From contig JAMAHW010000062.1 of the NCBI GenBank assembly GCA_023627715.1, forward strand, positions 124,001 through 188,000: DNA of 64,000 nt, in the 5' to 3' direction. This DNA comes from Periconia sp. R9002 (lineage: Eukaryota > Ascomycota > Dothideomycetes > Pleosporales > Periconiaceae). Both the position numbers and the translations under genes were made by a program. Below the pieces are notes generated by a model. The model was not told the DNA's origin, did not search any database, and saw only the letters and a program-made list of their open reading frames with translations. Below are positions 22,811 to 34,402 of the stretch, piece by piece (the stretch's first letter is position 1; each line of letters opens with the position of its first letter).

Positions 22811-25790
22811 TTATCGAAGAGCGTTGGAAGATTTGCCGGTTCTCCATTTGCCGTCGGCAACCACTTCGAAAACGACTTTACGCCCGCGATTGCGCACGCT
22901 TTGGACGCCGCCGGCTTCGAGCCACCGGCTGAGGTTTTTGCACTGGCTGACATCGAAGAGCTCGAGGTCTCTGCAGCCCTCTACGACGGCTTCAACGCCA
23001 GTTCCTGTGACGCGCACACACCCGCGGACCGAGAGGTGGCGAAGCTCGAGGAGGTGTAGAGATATACAGCGGAGAGATGTATCGGAAACGGCTGAACCAC
23101 AGAAGGCGAGATTGAGATGGGTGAGAGCTGGAAGCCCGAGCGCAAGAACTTCGGTGGCCGTGTCGGAGAGAGCACAACAGAAAGACTGGGACAGGATTAA
23201 TACACGATGGTGACTGTTGACCAGGGGCAAAGCTTACCAGATCCAATTCCCTCAATCCTTTGGCGGCGTTTGTGAGGTAGACGATGGCATTATCGGTCAA
23301 ATATGTGCAATCCGCTAATACCAACTTGGTTAACCGCGGGAAAGGGTACACGCTCCAGTGCTGAAATCCGACGTCAGTAATGGTGGTACATCTCGTCAAG
23401 TCCATTTGCTCGATTCGATTGGCCGCGTGCACGGCAATGTGCGCCATAGAGCGATCTGTTATATGTTTACAATAGCTTAACGTTAAACGACGAAGCTTGG
23501 GGCACCCGACTACGGTGCCTGGAGGCAGCGGTTGGGGAACGGGCTGGCCGTTCGCACCGGCCTTCTGACCAAATGAACGACGATGAGCCATCTGTGCTTG
23601 TCGAGCTTGTTCCATGACCATAGCGGGGGGCAATTCGGGTACAACCCATCCAATGACACGTGCGAGCAAGTTGTCGCCCACTTTGCGGCAGTTGCTCAAA
23701 TCGATTTCCTCCATGCCTTTGGCCTTTTGGACCATCTCGAGCACGGCGGGGCCGGTGATATCCCACACACTCTTCATGCGCCAGACCTTGACGTTCGGCC
23801 CACACGTGCTGCCGAGGGCGCTGAAACCTTCGTCTGTTACGTGGAAGCAGTTGCTGATGTCGACCTCTTTGGGGCGGTTGCCTACAAAGGGACATATGGT
23901 ATCCAACAATACCCGATCTGTGACCTTGCGATTGTACTTTGAAAGGTCGAGAAAGTGTAAAATATCGGGTGACGTGTGTATGAATTGCTTCCAATGTGTA
24001 CAGACCAGACGCAATTGCATGGCCTCATATACATCGAAATGTTTAAACATTCCAACCAACACAGGCTCTGGAAAGACGCCCTTGCTGAAGCGGCTTGGCC
24101 GTTGCAGTACTTTAGGTCGCTTGATCTCGAACGGAAGCTCTGGGGGTGTTGAAGTATGCTTTGAGAGAGGAGACGGTGACAGCGGCGCACTGCTGGGAGA
24201 TGGGGATTTGGGGAATCCGCCACTTGTAGGCGATTCAGGAGTAGGCGGCGCCAGAGAGCCTCTCCGCGATCTAGATCGGACGTGATCAAGATCAAAGTTC
24301 ATAAACGGGTCCGGATCGTAGGGTTCCATCATTTTTTCTTCTCTTCTGCTGGGAGTGAATGGCTCCAGCATCAACGGCTCTAATGTGCTTGGAGTGTCGC
24401 TAAAGGTGACGGTCGGCACACTGTTCTTCCTGGGCGTGCGAGGACCGACACTCCTATCAGCAATGGCAAGAGAGTCAATTTTGATCGCACTGTCTGGTTT
24501 TGGCTCGGATACATCCTGGTGATCTTTGGCGGCGCGAAGACGTTGATGTGCCGTTTCTTCCACTTGTCGACGCACATCCGGAGTACACCTCTCCCAGAGT
24601 TCGTTCAGTACATCCCCACTAATCATGAGGCACTCAACAGAGGAGATGGAGCGCACCGTTGCGGTTCGACGTGGGGCAAGCGACAAGCTCGCCACTTCTC
24701 CGAAATACTGGCCCGGCTTTAGGCGCGCTTTGACCTGGGAGAAGTTGGGCTCGCCCGCAGCGATTGATCTTCGCCGACCCATATCCATTACGTTATTTTG
24801 CTGAGTGGGTGAAGTTGTGTGACCGTTCTCCAAAGACTGTTGCGAGTTGACGACTTCGACTTCGCCTTTGACGATAAAATAGACATCACGACCCGTTGTG
24901 CCCTGTTTAATAATATCGGTAAAAGGAGGGAAGGAGCAGGGTTGTGCATTGAGACCGATGAAGTGGAGGATGTCAGGGGGGAGACTGGAGAAGAGAGGCA
25001 GCTCTTTGAGCAAAAGTCTCACATTGAGACTACCACTACCGAAAACGCTCATTGCAGCGACATCAGCAAGACCTGGACTCGGAGATTTCCGTTTCTTGTA
25101 CAGACTGACGACTTCTCCGTCCTGCACCGATCCCCGCTCTGGGACCACTACGTCTCCTTCGACGCGGTCAATGGTACGCTTGCTTGGGCGTGAGACCAGC
25201 ACAGGCTGCTTCTTGCCCACCTCTTGCTTTTTGCGCTTCAGAATGGAAAGACGCTCCTTTGCTTCATCCATTATGGCCCTCTCCACGTCGGGAAATTTGG
25301 GTAATTCCTTTTCCAAATCCTCCTTGTTTAACCGAACTACCAAAGACCGCATGTTGGCAATGATGTTGGCGGTGCGGGGAATGTTCATCAGAATACCAAT
25401 TTCTCCAAAGAACGCGCCAGGTTTCAGTTCGGCATATGTACTCTCCCCGTCGCGTGAGGTCACGCGCACCGAACCGCGCACCAGCCAGTACATGGCTTTG
25501 CCAGGCTCCCCCTCTGTGAGAATGGTGTCGTGAGCCTGGTAAAGGTGTGGTTTCAGATGTATGCCGATAGCGGCGAGGAAAGTATCGGGGGCCGAAAGGA
25601 ACAACGGAAAGGAACGTAGGCGGTCAAGAAGATCGAGCGGCAGGCCCTGCAGCGTCGAGGCAGTCAAGGGCGACGGGCGGATTGGGCGATTGGGGTTCGT
25701 GTCCGACTCGTAGGCGCGAACCATGGCGAAGGGATCGGGGACCATGACGCCGCCATTGGCCCTGCCGGCGGGTCTCCCAGCTCTGCGCAT
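22811..25790 (-). CDS. F-box/LRR protein with two cyclic-nucleotide-binding domains
   Basis: Likely an SCF ubiquitin-ligase adaptor whose N-terminus carries ligand-binding domains. Exons 25790-23238 and 23185-22811 give 975 aa; the 52-bp intron has donor GTAAGC and acceptor CCCAG and joins RELDL to SFCCALSD. Domains: cNMP-binding 1 (about 60-165, FGEIGILMNIPRTANI), cNMP-binding 2 (about 262-395, FGEVASLSLAPRRTATV), both with the phosphate-cassette Glu and Arg; a Ser/Pro-rich linker (420-620); an F-box (about 630-675, FPEPVLVGMFKHFDVYEAM, LVCTHWKQF); and AMN1/RNI-type leucine-rich repeats (690-975; LDLSKYNR, IDLSNCRKVGD, LTLSYCKHITD). The frame stays open upstream to 25964, but the Arg/Ser-rich extension looks untranslated, so the ATG at 25790 is preferred. 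Whether the domains bind cAMP or cGMP is unknown. Confidence 0.9.
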
Positions 25791-27480
25791 GGTAGCTGTG
25801 GATATGAGAGAACGATGACAGAATGATGCAAGGAAACGCGGGGAGAGGGGGGAAAGAAGCCGAGGGCGACGGCGACGGGCGAGACTGGCTCGTGGGGACC
25901 GGCGTAGGATCAAACAAAGTTGGGTTGATGGGTGGTGGGATGAGGCGAAGTGGGAAGCGACCAAACCACGGACGATGGCACTGCACAGCGGGGAGATGGA
26001 GGGGCGAAAGGGCGTTCAACGCGCATGCCTCGCGATGCAGCAGGCGAATATTATAGAATACGTAGGCAAGGAGTGAGTGGGCTCGCGTACATTGGCGTGG
26101 AAAGGCGGGTACGAGGGGTGGTGGAGGAGTGCGAAATGGCGCGTTCCCAGTGTCAGCAGCTCATTGGCGACGTGTGCGGTGGAAGAGGCAAGTAGCAGCG
26201 GCGGGTGGTAGGTGGTAGCAGGTAGCAGGTAGTAGATATAGTGCGAAGAAATGGATGGATGGGAGTGCGGCGTAGATGGCCAAGACACAAACAAAGGCAA
26301 GCGAGCAGAGAGGGAGGGGATTGAGCGAGAAGGGATGGGTGGTGGTGATGGTAAGGTTCGGTGGAGTGAATGACGGTGAAGTGTGAGTGGTGAGTTAATT
26401 TAGCGTCGACGAGGGGGAGGGAAGGAGGGACCCGGCGGAAACCACCCACACCCACACAATACACGGGCGGGCTTGCACACCGGCACGGCATGGCCTTCCA
26501 CGGAGCTTCCAGAAGGCAAGGCACGCACGCAGGCACGCAGGGCAGCACAATTCCAAAACATGACACACGACCTCACCTCCCTCTCACACCACACCACATT
26601 TACCACTTTCTGTACATGTTCCCAAGGAGATTCCATCTACCAAGATTCATGCTCCACCTCCATTGAACAAACGGCCATCAGGATCCTTTGGCATGCTCTT
26701 TTACCCGCCCTAGCCTTGGAACCGTTGGTGGCCCTACATACCTAGGTGGATGGCATGCTGCTTTATCCTCGTCTACTTACCTATGTATTGCCCGACTGGA
26801 CGCGAGAAATTATCATCTATTCTATCCCAAGGCAGGCAGTTGTGCCTCCTTTCTTTCGTATTCGGCTGCTGTGTTGGGAAAACAGAGGGTAAAAAATAAA
26901 AATAAAAAAAAATCGTGAACCACGAGGCCATCTGTAAGCCAAGCCTCCTGCTCCACTCCTACACGCTGTCCCTGCAGATACACGATGCACCTTTCTGTGC
27001 TTATACCTATCTATGTATCCATGCTATTCCTATTTCAAAACTCACTGCATGCTCCTGGCTGTTGATCAAGCACCACCGGCTACTGAAGAGTTACATCCAC
27101 ATATCAATCATCACCGTCATTCATCCGTGGCACAGTAACTGTGGCACTGTGGGCTACATCTGTGCACGCACTGACCCAACCATGTGCCTTCCCGTTCTGC
27201 CGCGCGCACGGACCATGGGGGCTGTTTCGGTCCCTCTGGGGGCTTTACCAATACTCTACACACATACCAATCTCCAACTCAAAGACTTCAATGCTCGCCA
27301 TCCCTCCCTCCTGTCCAATGACCTGTACAATATCGACCTTTTGAGATTGCGTCCATTATCCCAATTTATCGTTAAAAGTCGCAATCATGTCCTTCGTCGA
27401 ATCTCGTCTCGAGGCACAGCCAACTGATATTGAACCTGATGCCAACGCCATACACCGTCCGAGTAATCAAGTGACCGCCC
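25791..27480. other. Long upstream region of the cNMP/F-box gene, nothing coding recognised
   Basis: GC-rich near the gene, with short G/A-rich repeats (GGTAGCA units at about 26205-26236, CACGCAGG units at about 26520-26545). Plus-strand frames at 26473-27427 lack splice sites and family motifs. It presumably contains a long leader and promoter on the minus strand and the 3' end of the next minus-strand gene. Confidence 0.5.
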
Positions 27481-29094
27481 TTAATCCCAACGACGGTCAT
27501 AGTCTTGCTCCCGATCTGAACGTCGCCGCCCTCTCCTTTCTTCGCGCTCCTCATCCAGCCATGCCTCTTCTCTCCGCCGCCGGTCACGCTTCCGATCTAT
27601 CGCCTTCTCTGCCTCCCTCGCACTCAATCCTCCCACGATAGCACCCGCCACCGCGGCCAGCGCGTTGGGAACTGGCTCGCCTTTCTTCACCTGGCTTCCA
27701 GCTAGCCCACCCGCCAGTGCTCCGACAATAGTCCCTACGGTGCGATAGCTATCTGGCGATCGAGAATGAGCTTGACGTCTACCTGACAACCTCCAGTCTT
27801 CTTCCTCCGGACGACGCGATGGAGACCAAGAAGACCCTCTTCGATATGTCTGCGGTCGTCCTTGCCCATAAACCGCTCCCATCGCTGCAAGATTTGCATA
27901 CCTGTCTGCATCTGGTCCTCGGGGCTGCGTCATGTTAGCTTTTTCCGATTTGAAGTTTAAGGCACAGCACAGCAAACAAACACCGAAGGGGGGAAAAATA
28001 TGAAAGCGCAGCTGCTTACCGCGATTGCACCCGCCCACGCTGCATCACGTCTCACCACTGTACCCTTTTCGGGGGTTGTCGTCCTGTAGTACGCTCTCTC
28101 TTCGACGATCCGCTTCTCAAAATCGCCGTCGCGAGAATAGTCTCGCCTCCGGTCGTCTCTGTCTTCATATCTTCTAGAACTCGCGCGGTGTTCATCGGGA
28201 GTGTAGCGGCCACCACGTTCTCCCATGTCTCTCTGATATCCATTATCGGCCCTTCTGCCTCGTCGTACGTCATCCCTCCATCCGTCCGCCGTCCGCCCAA
28301 CTGTTGAATATGGGTCATACATACGTCTATGTCCCCTCTTCGAACTCACAATCGAGTCGCTGTCGCTAGAATAGTCGCCCGGGTCAGATAGAGCACGATG
28401 TCGTTGCGGGGGAGAGTGCTTTTGGGACGAAGGGTCTAGGGTACGCGGGTATTCATAGCGCGGGACTTGTGGTCCTACGGGCGGTGGTGGCGGCGGCGGT
28501 TGTCCTCTTCCTGGCACCAACGGATCCGCTCCTGGCTGAGCAATCGGGACGAACGGCGGATACTGCCGCTGTTGCTCATGCCTCTGACCAGGTCCTTGCG
28601 GGGGGGTGTGAGAGCCCCTCAAATGGTCTTGCGGGGGTACAAGCGGCTCGCCGCGCTTGTAACGGTGCGAAGGAGGCCCGGAACCTACGAGTTCATCTCC
28701 ACCGCCGTCACGCACCCCTACGGAGCGTGCTCGCGGACGGCCCTCGTCCTCCTTGCCCTTCTTAGCATTTCCTCCAAACAGTTTCGCCTTTCCCACTTTG
28801 TCTGCGATCGTATCGTGGTACTTTGTAGCGAACCTGTCGACGCCTTCAAACCCAAGTTCCTACACCACCCCCAAAGCACATTGATTAGCTGCGACAAGCA
28901 TGAGCTTTTGTTGAGAAACATTGACATCGCACACACGTAGTCCCACTGTCTCACAAACCCATACACAACAGGAAACTCGGCGCCTTCGCACGAACGCGCA
29001 CAGCACAAGACGCATCCCACCACAGTACTCATTGCAATTTAGTGAAATGACATGATGAGCTCAAACTCACAACAAGGTCCTCATAGTCGGACAT
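27481..29094 (-). CDS. Arg/Pro-rich protein with a C-terminal glycine-zipper segment
   Basis: Exons 29094-29071, 28859-28020 and 27924-27481 give 435 aa. The first exon is only eight codons (MSDYEDLV), spliced through a 211-bp intron (donor GTGAGT, acceptor GTGTAG) to ELGFEGVDRFATKYHDTIAD. The middle is disordered and rich in Arg, Asp, Pro and Tyr, with a polyproline run (QPPPPPPPVG) and many RRYEDRDDRRRD-like stretches. The last exon carries VGTIVGALAGGLAGSQ and LAAVAGAIVGGLSA, glycine-zipper helices that could insert in or associate with membranes, then a strongly charged RKRDRRRREEAWLDEE-type tail. Conserved-looking fungal hypothetical protein; function unknown. The short first exon is the least certain part. 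Confidence 0.7.
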
Positions 29095-30801
29095 AGTTCA
29101 CTGTAGTAGCTCCAAAGTAACCTAGCCACTAAACCAAGCAAACGGATACCGGCACCGTCACACGCGGCGCGCGCAGGCGTTATCCACGGAACGTCTTCCG
29201 GTGCGCTGGTAAGGTAAGGAGGCCAAGGTTTTGTTCTTTCGGTAAAAACAAGTACTGTACCCAAGTCAGATCTTCTGGGCCGTGGTACAAAGATGTAGAG
29301 AGTAAAGTGGTGTAGTGTAACTCCCCAGTAAACGTGTAAAACATTACCTAGGCAAATACGTAAGTAGGTAGGTAAACATATCAATGTCCAACTCCCCTCC
29401 TTCCCTTCTACGCATGACGTCGTGGGTGGGTGGGTGAGGTGGTCTGTGCGGGCGGCCATGGGGCCCAGCCGCTCACCACGTGTGAGACGCATCTGATCGC
29501 GAAGGAATCTCTTGTGTTTGGACGTAAAATGCTGAGCGAGAGAGAGGTGGAAAGTCGAGAAGGTGATGGGAGTAGTAAGATTGGTTAGATGCGTAGATGG
29601 GATGGATAGACTGTGCATTTGATGTATTGACATGGTATTTCGTCGCGCGCGCGTGTGCGCCTGGGGTATTGTTTAGATTAATTAATATTGATTGATATTG
29701 GTGCATGCATGTGTACAAACGATCCATCATCCTACTATTCATCCCCTTACATCCTTCGTTCAAATTCCCTTAGTGCTACTAAAATAAAAATCTTCTTTTA
29801 TGTACATCTCTCCGTATGAGCTACCCTCTGCCCTACTCCGTCCTGTGTCTTCCGTCCTCTTTCTAAACCTAGAGATGTATATTTAAAATATAAAGGAATT
29901 TATCTAATTTTTTTTATTTGTTTTAAACAGAGTTGGGTAGGTAGATACTAAGTGTGGATGTTTAGGTAGGTGGGTGGGTAGGGAGGTAGGTTAGAGGGTG
30001 TAGGTCTGTTTGGTTGGTTGGGGTTGGGTTGATTGGTGTATGTATCTTTTTCTAATTTCTGAAGGAGGAAGGAGGAGGGAAGGAGGGAAAACTTTTGTGA
30101 AAGGTTAGGTGGCGTAAGGAGAGGAGTGCGGTGGAAGGGTGGATGGGAGTTTTGATATTGAGGTATTATATTGGATTAAGATGAGACTGATATTATTAGA
30201 TGTATGTGTGTGTGTATGTAGTGCTTTGCTTTGCTTTTCTTTGAGATTTTTAATAAGTAGCAGTTTTAGGAAGAGCAGCTTAGGAAGGAGAAGAGGCAAA
30301 CTCCGTACGTGGAATAAAATAAAAAAAGGCTGTTCCAATTTAAAGCACCCGTACCCCCTCCGTAATCCTACTCTTCGATCAATCTGCCAGTTTTTGGACG
30401 CTTAATAGAGTACGAGTACTACATGGGGTGCCTAGACCTAGTTTGAAAAAGTTGGTAAGAAGGTGTTTGTGAAAAGGTTACTGTATCAATTTATATGCCT
30501 CCCCACCCCCTTCTTGGTTTTTGACAGTCTTGCTTATACTGATCATCGATCTCTTCTAATCACCCTTCTCTGTATATTAAAAACTCTATATCCTAGTCTT
30601 GAACCGCTGGACCCAAGTTCCACTGCGAACGCGATACCTCGCTCATGAAACGGGAAAAACTTTCCAAGGCTATACCCCTCCATCCCGTTTCCTCGGCCTC
30701 AGAGTCATGGTAAACGTGCTGGCTGGAGTACTATGCTGGGTAGGAAGACTACGTTTCTTTTTTGTAGTCGTGAGAGGGGGGGTTGGGTCTCTTTGGGGCT
30801 C
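29095..30801. other. Intergenic region with simple-sequence and G-rich tracts
   Basis: No supported gene. Contains an alternating CG run near 29644-29654, a GGTAGGTGGGTGGGTAGGG tract at about 29970-29995, and GA-rich runs near 30060-30090. Small frames such as 30139-30405 look random. It serves as the promoter of the gene ending at 29094 and the 3' flank of the F-box gene at 30802. Confidence 0.5.
29970..29998 (+). repeat. GGT/GGGT-rich tract with G-quadruplex potential
   Basis: A dense cluster of GG and GGG runs with 1-3 nt spacers (three GGG runs flanked by GG runs), inside a longer GGTAGGT-repetitive stretch at 29935-30015. Folding is inference. Confidence 0.4.
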
Positions 30802-32763
30802 TTATTCGCTGTGGTGTTGTTCTTCGTAGGAATGTTCTTCTGTGCCGGGGTTCCCTACTTCGCTGGGATTTTCTGTGTTGGTATGTCCTTCTTCTTCGCT
30901 GTGGTCTTGTTCTTCGTAGGAATCTTCTTCTTCGTCGTCGTGCTGTTCTTCTTCGCTGGAATCCTCTTCGTCGATATGTCCTTCGCTGTAATGCTCTTCG
31001 CTAAGATATTCTTCTTCTTCAGGATCCTCCGAGTCCTCCTCTTCCTCCTCTTCGGAAGCTTCCTCCTCTTCCTCGGAATCCTCTTGATCTTCTTCAGAGT
31101 CCTCCTCATCATCAGAGTCTTCTTCGTCCTCCGAGTCCTCCTCTTCCTCTGAGTCTTCTAGATATATCCGTCCAAACCCCGAACACCTGGGATTCGCAAC
31201 ATAGTTCTGGAAATACTCAATCCAATCGTCATTGCTGCCAAATAGCTTCACGCGTCTCTGCACGTCCGCTTCGTCATCCGTTACCTCGTACCAGTCCGAT
31301 TTTGTCATGTGCCGGCTAGATTCACGGCTACGACATTCCAGAGGAAACTGGCCCAACCTCCTCAAACGTCGGAAATCCTCGAGCGAAGGGAAACTGTCTT
31401 CGTAGTCTATGTATTCCAAGCAGAATAGCTCGGGATCATTTGCCCACTTCTCGATCTTGCATTGTTCCCACGATGCGTAATATTTTTCAGCCGTTATCGA
31501 CATGCGTAGGCGTTGCAGGCTTGGTAGGACGGACTTGCTTGACGGTGATGATGATACAAGACCCAGGAGACCGCGAACAACATCTTCTTCGTAGCCCATG
31601 ATGTCGTTGATTTCTAGTTCTTGAACATTGGGGGGGAGGTATTTGGCGATATCAGGGGATTGATGTTCTTGGATGGCATCCACAGGCATTCGCAGGCTTG
31701 TGAGTGCTTCAAACTTGGGAAGTCTAGTATGCTTCGCTTTGGTAAATTTGCGTTCGGAGTCTTTATTTGCTGTAATGTTCAGAAACAGTAACGTTTTGCT
31801 GTGTTTTTTCGCCAGCGATGCAATGATGCGTGGAGAATCTTTCACTGTGGCCTCGAATCGTCGTAGAGCCCTACAGGATTTGACAAACAAGGTCATCTCT
31901 TCTGTAGAGTAGTAATTTTTCCACTTGGAGTTGTCTAGAATCAAGTCTTTGACATTAGACATATTCTCTTCAAATCGACTGCTGCTCCACAGCCTGCTGC
32001 AATCGCGGTGACAAGACTTGTGTTGTGTGTATTCCATTCGTGATTCGTACTTGAGTATGAGTGTTTCGAGAGTCTCGATTTTAAAGATTGTCGCAAGCCT
32101 ACTAAGCGTATTGGGTTGGCAGATCTCGACCACTTTTAACTGGATACGAGGCCACAAGTTGGCAGGTACGGGTGTGATCTCAGGACGAGGTATCACAATG
32201 CCCCACCACTCTTGAGCTATCTTGAAAAGCCGACTGTCCCTAGCACTCTTGTCTGAACCATGAAGGCGAACATGATTCAAGTTGTGAAGATGAAGTAAGA
32301 ATATCTTTGGTAAACACTCACGGTTATGAATGTCGGTTGGTTTATGAATGCAGTATGACCTGGCCACATTATAACTCGTTTTTAAATCGATCTCTGGAGC
32401 AGAGATGACTTTCCCAAGCAATTTTCTCGCACGCTTATTAACGATTCTCCCGCAGAATGATTGCGCACCCTGATCCAACGTTCGACTCAAATCAGACACG
32501 CACAATGAATGGATGAAGCGTCCATGTTCGGGGCTTACTATTACTGTTCTGAACAGCAACGTGAACCTTCTTCTCTCTACACCATATTTGTGGGACCGTA
32601 GATTAATGCTATCGTATAACATCGGTGTAGCAATTCGACCGATTTTTTTATTTACCAGACAAAGATTGACGAAATTCTGATTGTGTTCAAACTTTTCAGG
32701 CAATTTCAGTATTTCGATGATCTGGAGTATGATTTCCTCGGCCAAATCGTCGAACCTAGCCAT
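30802..32763 (-). CDS. F-box protein with a long acidic low-complexity tail
   Basis: Intronless, 653 aa from the ATG at 32763; the frame is open to 32838 but the F-box begins right at this ATG. The N-terminus MARFDDLAEEIILQIIEILK, then NLCLVNKKIGRIATPMLYDS, matches fungal F-box/RNI-like proteins. The middle (100-530) has leucine-rich, LRR-like spacing (VKDLILDNSKWKN, LPSLQRLRMSI) fitting a substrate-recognition surface. From about residue 535 the protein is almost only Glu, Asp and Ser (EDSEEEEDSEDEEDSDDEED-like units), about 119 residues. It is probably a nuclear or cytosolic SCF adaptor; the acidic tail is expanded repeat sequence and may vary between strains. Such F-box proteins are often lineage-specific and expand in accessory regions. 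Confidence 0.82.
   Translation of the reverse strand: MARFDDLAEEIILQIIEILKLPEKFEHNQNFVNLCLVNKKIGRIATPMLYDSINLRSHKYGVERRRFTLLFRTVIVSPEHGRFIHSLCVSDLSRTLDQGAQSFCGRIVNKRARKLLGKVISAPEIDLKTSYNVARSYCIHKPTDIHNRECLPKIFLLHLHNLNHVRLHGSDKSARDSRLFKIAQEWWGIVIPRPEITPVPANLWPRIQLKVVEICQPNTLSRLATIFKIETLETLILKYESRMEYTQHKSCHRDCSRLWSSSRFEENMSNVKDLILDNSKWKNYYSTEEMTLFVKSCRALRRFEATVKDSPRIIASLAKKHSKTLLFLNITANKDSERKFTKAKHTRLPKFEALTSLRMPVDAIQEHQSPDIAKYLPPNVQELEINDIMGYEEDVVRGLLGLVSSSPSSKSVLPSLQRLRMSITAEKYYASWEQCKIEKWANDPELFCLEYIDYEDSFPSLEDFRRLRRLGQFPLECRSRESSRHMTKSDWYEVTDDEADVQRRVKLFGSNDDWIEYFQNYVANPRCSGFGRIYLEDSEEEEDSEDEEDSDDEEDSEEDQEDSEEEEEASEEEEEEDSEDPEEEEYLSEEHYSEGHIDEEDSSEEEQHDDEEEDSYEEQDHSEEEGHTNTENPSEVGNPGTEEHSYEEQHHSE
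30830..31160 (-). repeat. Coding GAA/GAG/TCC-type repeat array (acidic tail)
   Basis: Imperfect trinucleotide and 15-18 bp repeats (on the plus strand CTTCTTC, CCTCCGAGTCCTC and similar) encode the Asp/Glu/Ser tail of the F-box protein. The frame is maintained throughout. Confidence 0.75.
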
Positions 32764-33126
32764 ATTTACTGTCGGGGGCGAAACAATAGGACGAATGGAG
32801 ATGTGTTTTCGTAAGCTCAATGACAGATAGACAATCAAAAGTTATTACAGTTGGGGTTAGAAGAAGCGGCTTTTCGGACGTATGTTTACAGTTCTATGTG
32901 CCAATTTTTGAGCGTGGCATTGATATAAACGTGGGGATCATTTGATTTGCTCGCTTCGAACACGGCACGTGAATTCCGCCAAAATCGAGCACTTGAGAGC
33001 TAAAGAGGGATAGATAGACAGTGTGCAGGACAAGCTATAAAAACAGAGTCGAAAGAAAACAAAGGACGAGGAAAGGTCAGGTAATAAAAAATCTATTGAG
33101 AAGATGCGAAGACAAAAAAAAACGTT

Positions 33127-34402
33127 CTAAACAAGCAAAGCTGATTTACCAGGTTGCACTGGATGCTGCCAAGCCTGATATGCTATCCAGGTCTGATAGG
33201 AGGTCACCACCAAAGACAAAATACCTAGAAAAATGGCAAAAAGAACTCCGAAGAGAGTAGTTACCATCATGTGCCGCGCGCTACTTTTGCGCTCCATTTG
33301 CCTATCTAACCACCCCCGGGGTCGAGGATTGTTCAACTCATTGTAGAGCTCGGAGAGCCGGTCAGCAAGGAACACATATGGAACACTCTCCTCGCCGACT
33401 TTTCGTATTGCTGTGAATTCAAAATGGAGGATATCACGATCAAAGAAGCAGTGTTCCACCAATGACTGAAGTAGCTGTTTAGATCGCAGATCGGAGAGGG
33501 GGAAAAGAACCATCTGGAGAGAGTCGAGCACTTCGAGCGCTAGCTGTCGTGGTAGTGCCCCTCTACGTGAAGTTAGTAAATGATACATATCCGTAAATTA
33601 TACGTGTCGCAACTTACTTCTTGATAGTTGCAGATGGACTAGACCAATCTCCCGGCTCTTTTGTCAGTCTGAGCTGCTCCTTAATGAAGGTCGTATGGTG
33701 AAATATCTCTATTACGTTCTGTCTCCTATGCAGCCGAAGGTGATTCTGTATATCGTCTGTCGCGCGAAAGCTAATGCCCAAGTGTTTCTTCAGTTTCCTC
33801 GCCTTGAGTTCGGATTTCATATCCACAAGCAAATCGTTGTCGGGAAAACTCAACACTGGATGGCTTCCGAGTGGAAACAGATCTTGTAAGTATTTGATAA
33901 ATGGTATATTGGTCGCCCAGTGGATCCTGCAGCCACCTTTCTCAAGTCGATCAGAGGAGAAGTGGAGCGCGGAGCAATCGATCATGGCGAGAAGTTTCAC
34001 CACAAGTGTTGTCGCTTCTAGAAGGTTGGGGTCGTTGGGACTGGTCACGTTTCCCTTTTGTTTCGATAGTAAGGTTTGACAAAACCCAGCTCTGGTAAGT
34101 TCTGGATGAAGCTTCAGTTCCCTAATGGCATGCCACAAATCTCCATGGGTTACTAGGACTCTCTTCCCTGTGGGAGCGCCATCGATGTAATTTGAAACCA
34201 CTGCTCCGTAGAAGTGGAAGTAGCGCGAAAATTCCGCCGTGCGTTTCGAGGAGCAAGTGTCGGTGGTGCATTTTTTACTGCGGAGACACTCTGGACAAAG
34301 CTTCCACGACCAAAGTGCTTCGCCAAATCGAGGAAAAAGACCTTGATCGATGTCCTCTAACGATCTAGACGCAGCTGTGAATTCTATTGGTTGGTGAGAC
34401 AT
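33127..34402 (-). CDS. Conserved fungal protein with C-terminal transmembrane segment, unknown function
   Basis: Exons 34402-33618 and 33562-33127 give 406 aa; the 55-bp intron has donor GTAAGT and acceptor CACGTAG. The N-terminal half contains LWSWKLCPECLRSKKC plus TDTC, a possible Cys-rich zinc-binding patch. The second exon begins GALPRQLALEVLDSLQMVLF, a pattern I associate with a family of fungal hypothetical proteins. A single hydrophobic span near residues 365-390 (TTLFGVLFAIFLGILSLVV) comes just before the end and is preceded by basic residues (RQMERKSSARH), so a single-pass membrane anchor is likely. No enzymatic motif was found. It lies between an F-box gene and the protease-Myb gene in the accessory block. 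Confidence 0.75.

Noticed and set aside
25791..25964. N-terminal extension of the cNMP/F-box protein
   Set aside because: Arg/Ser/Leu-rich sequence before the ATG at 25790 looks like translated leader; the conserved protein begins later.
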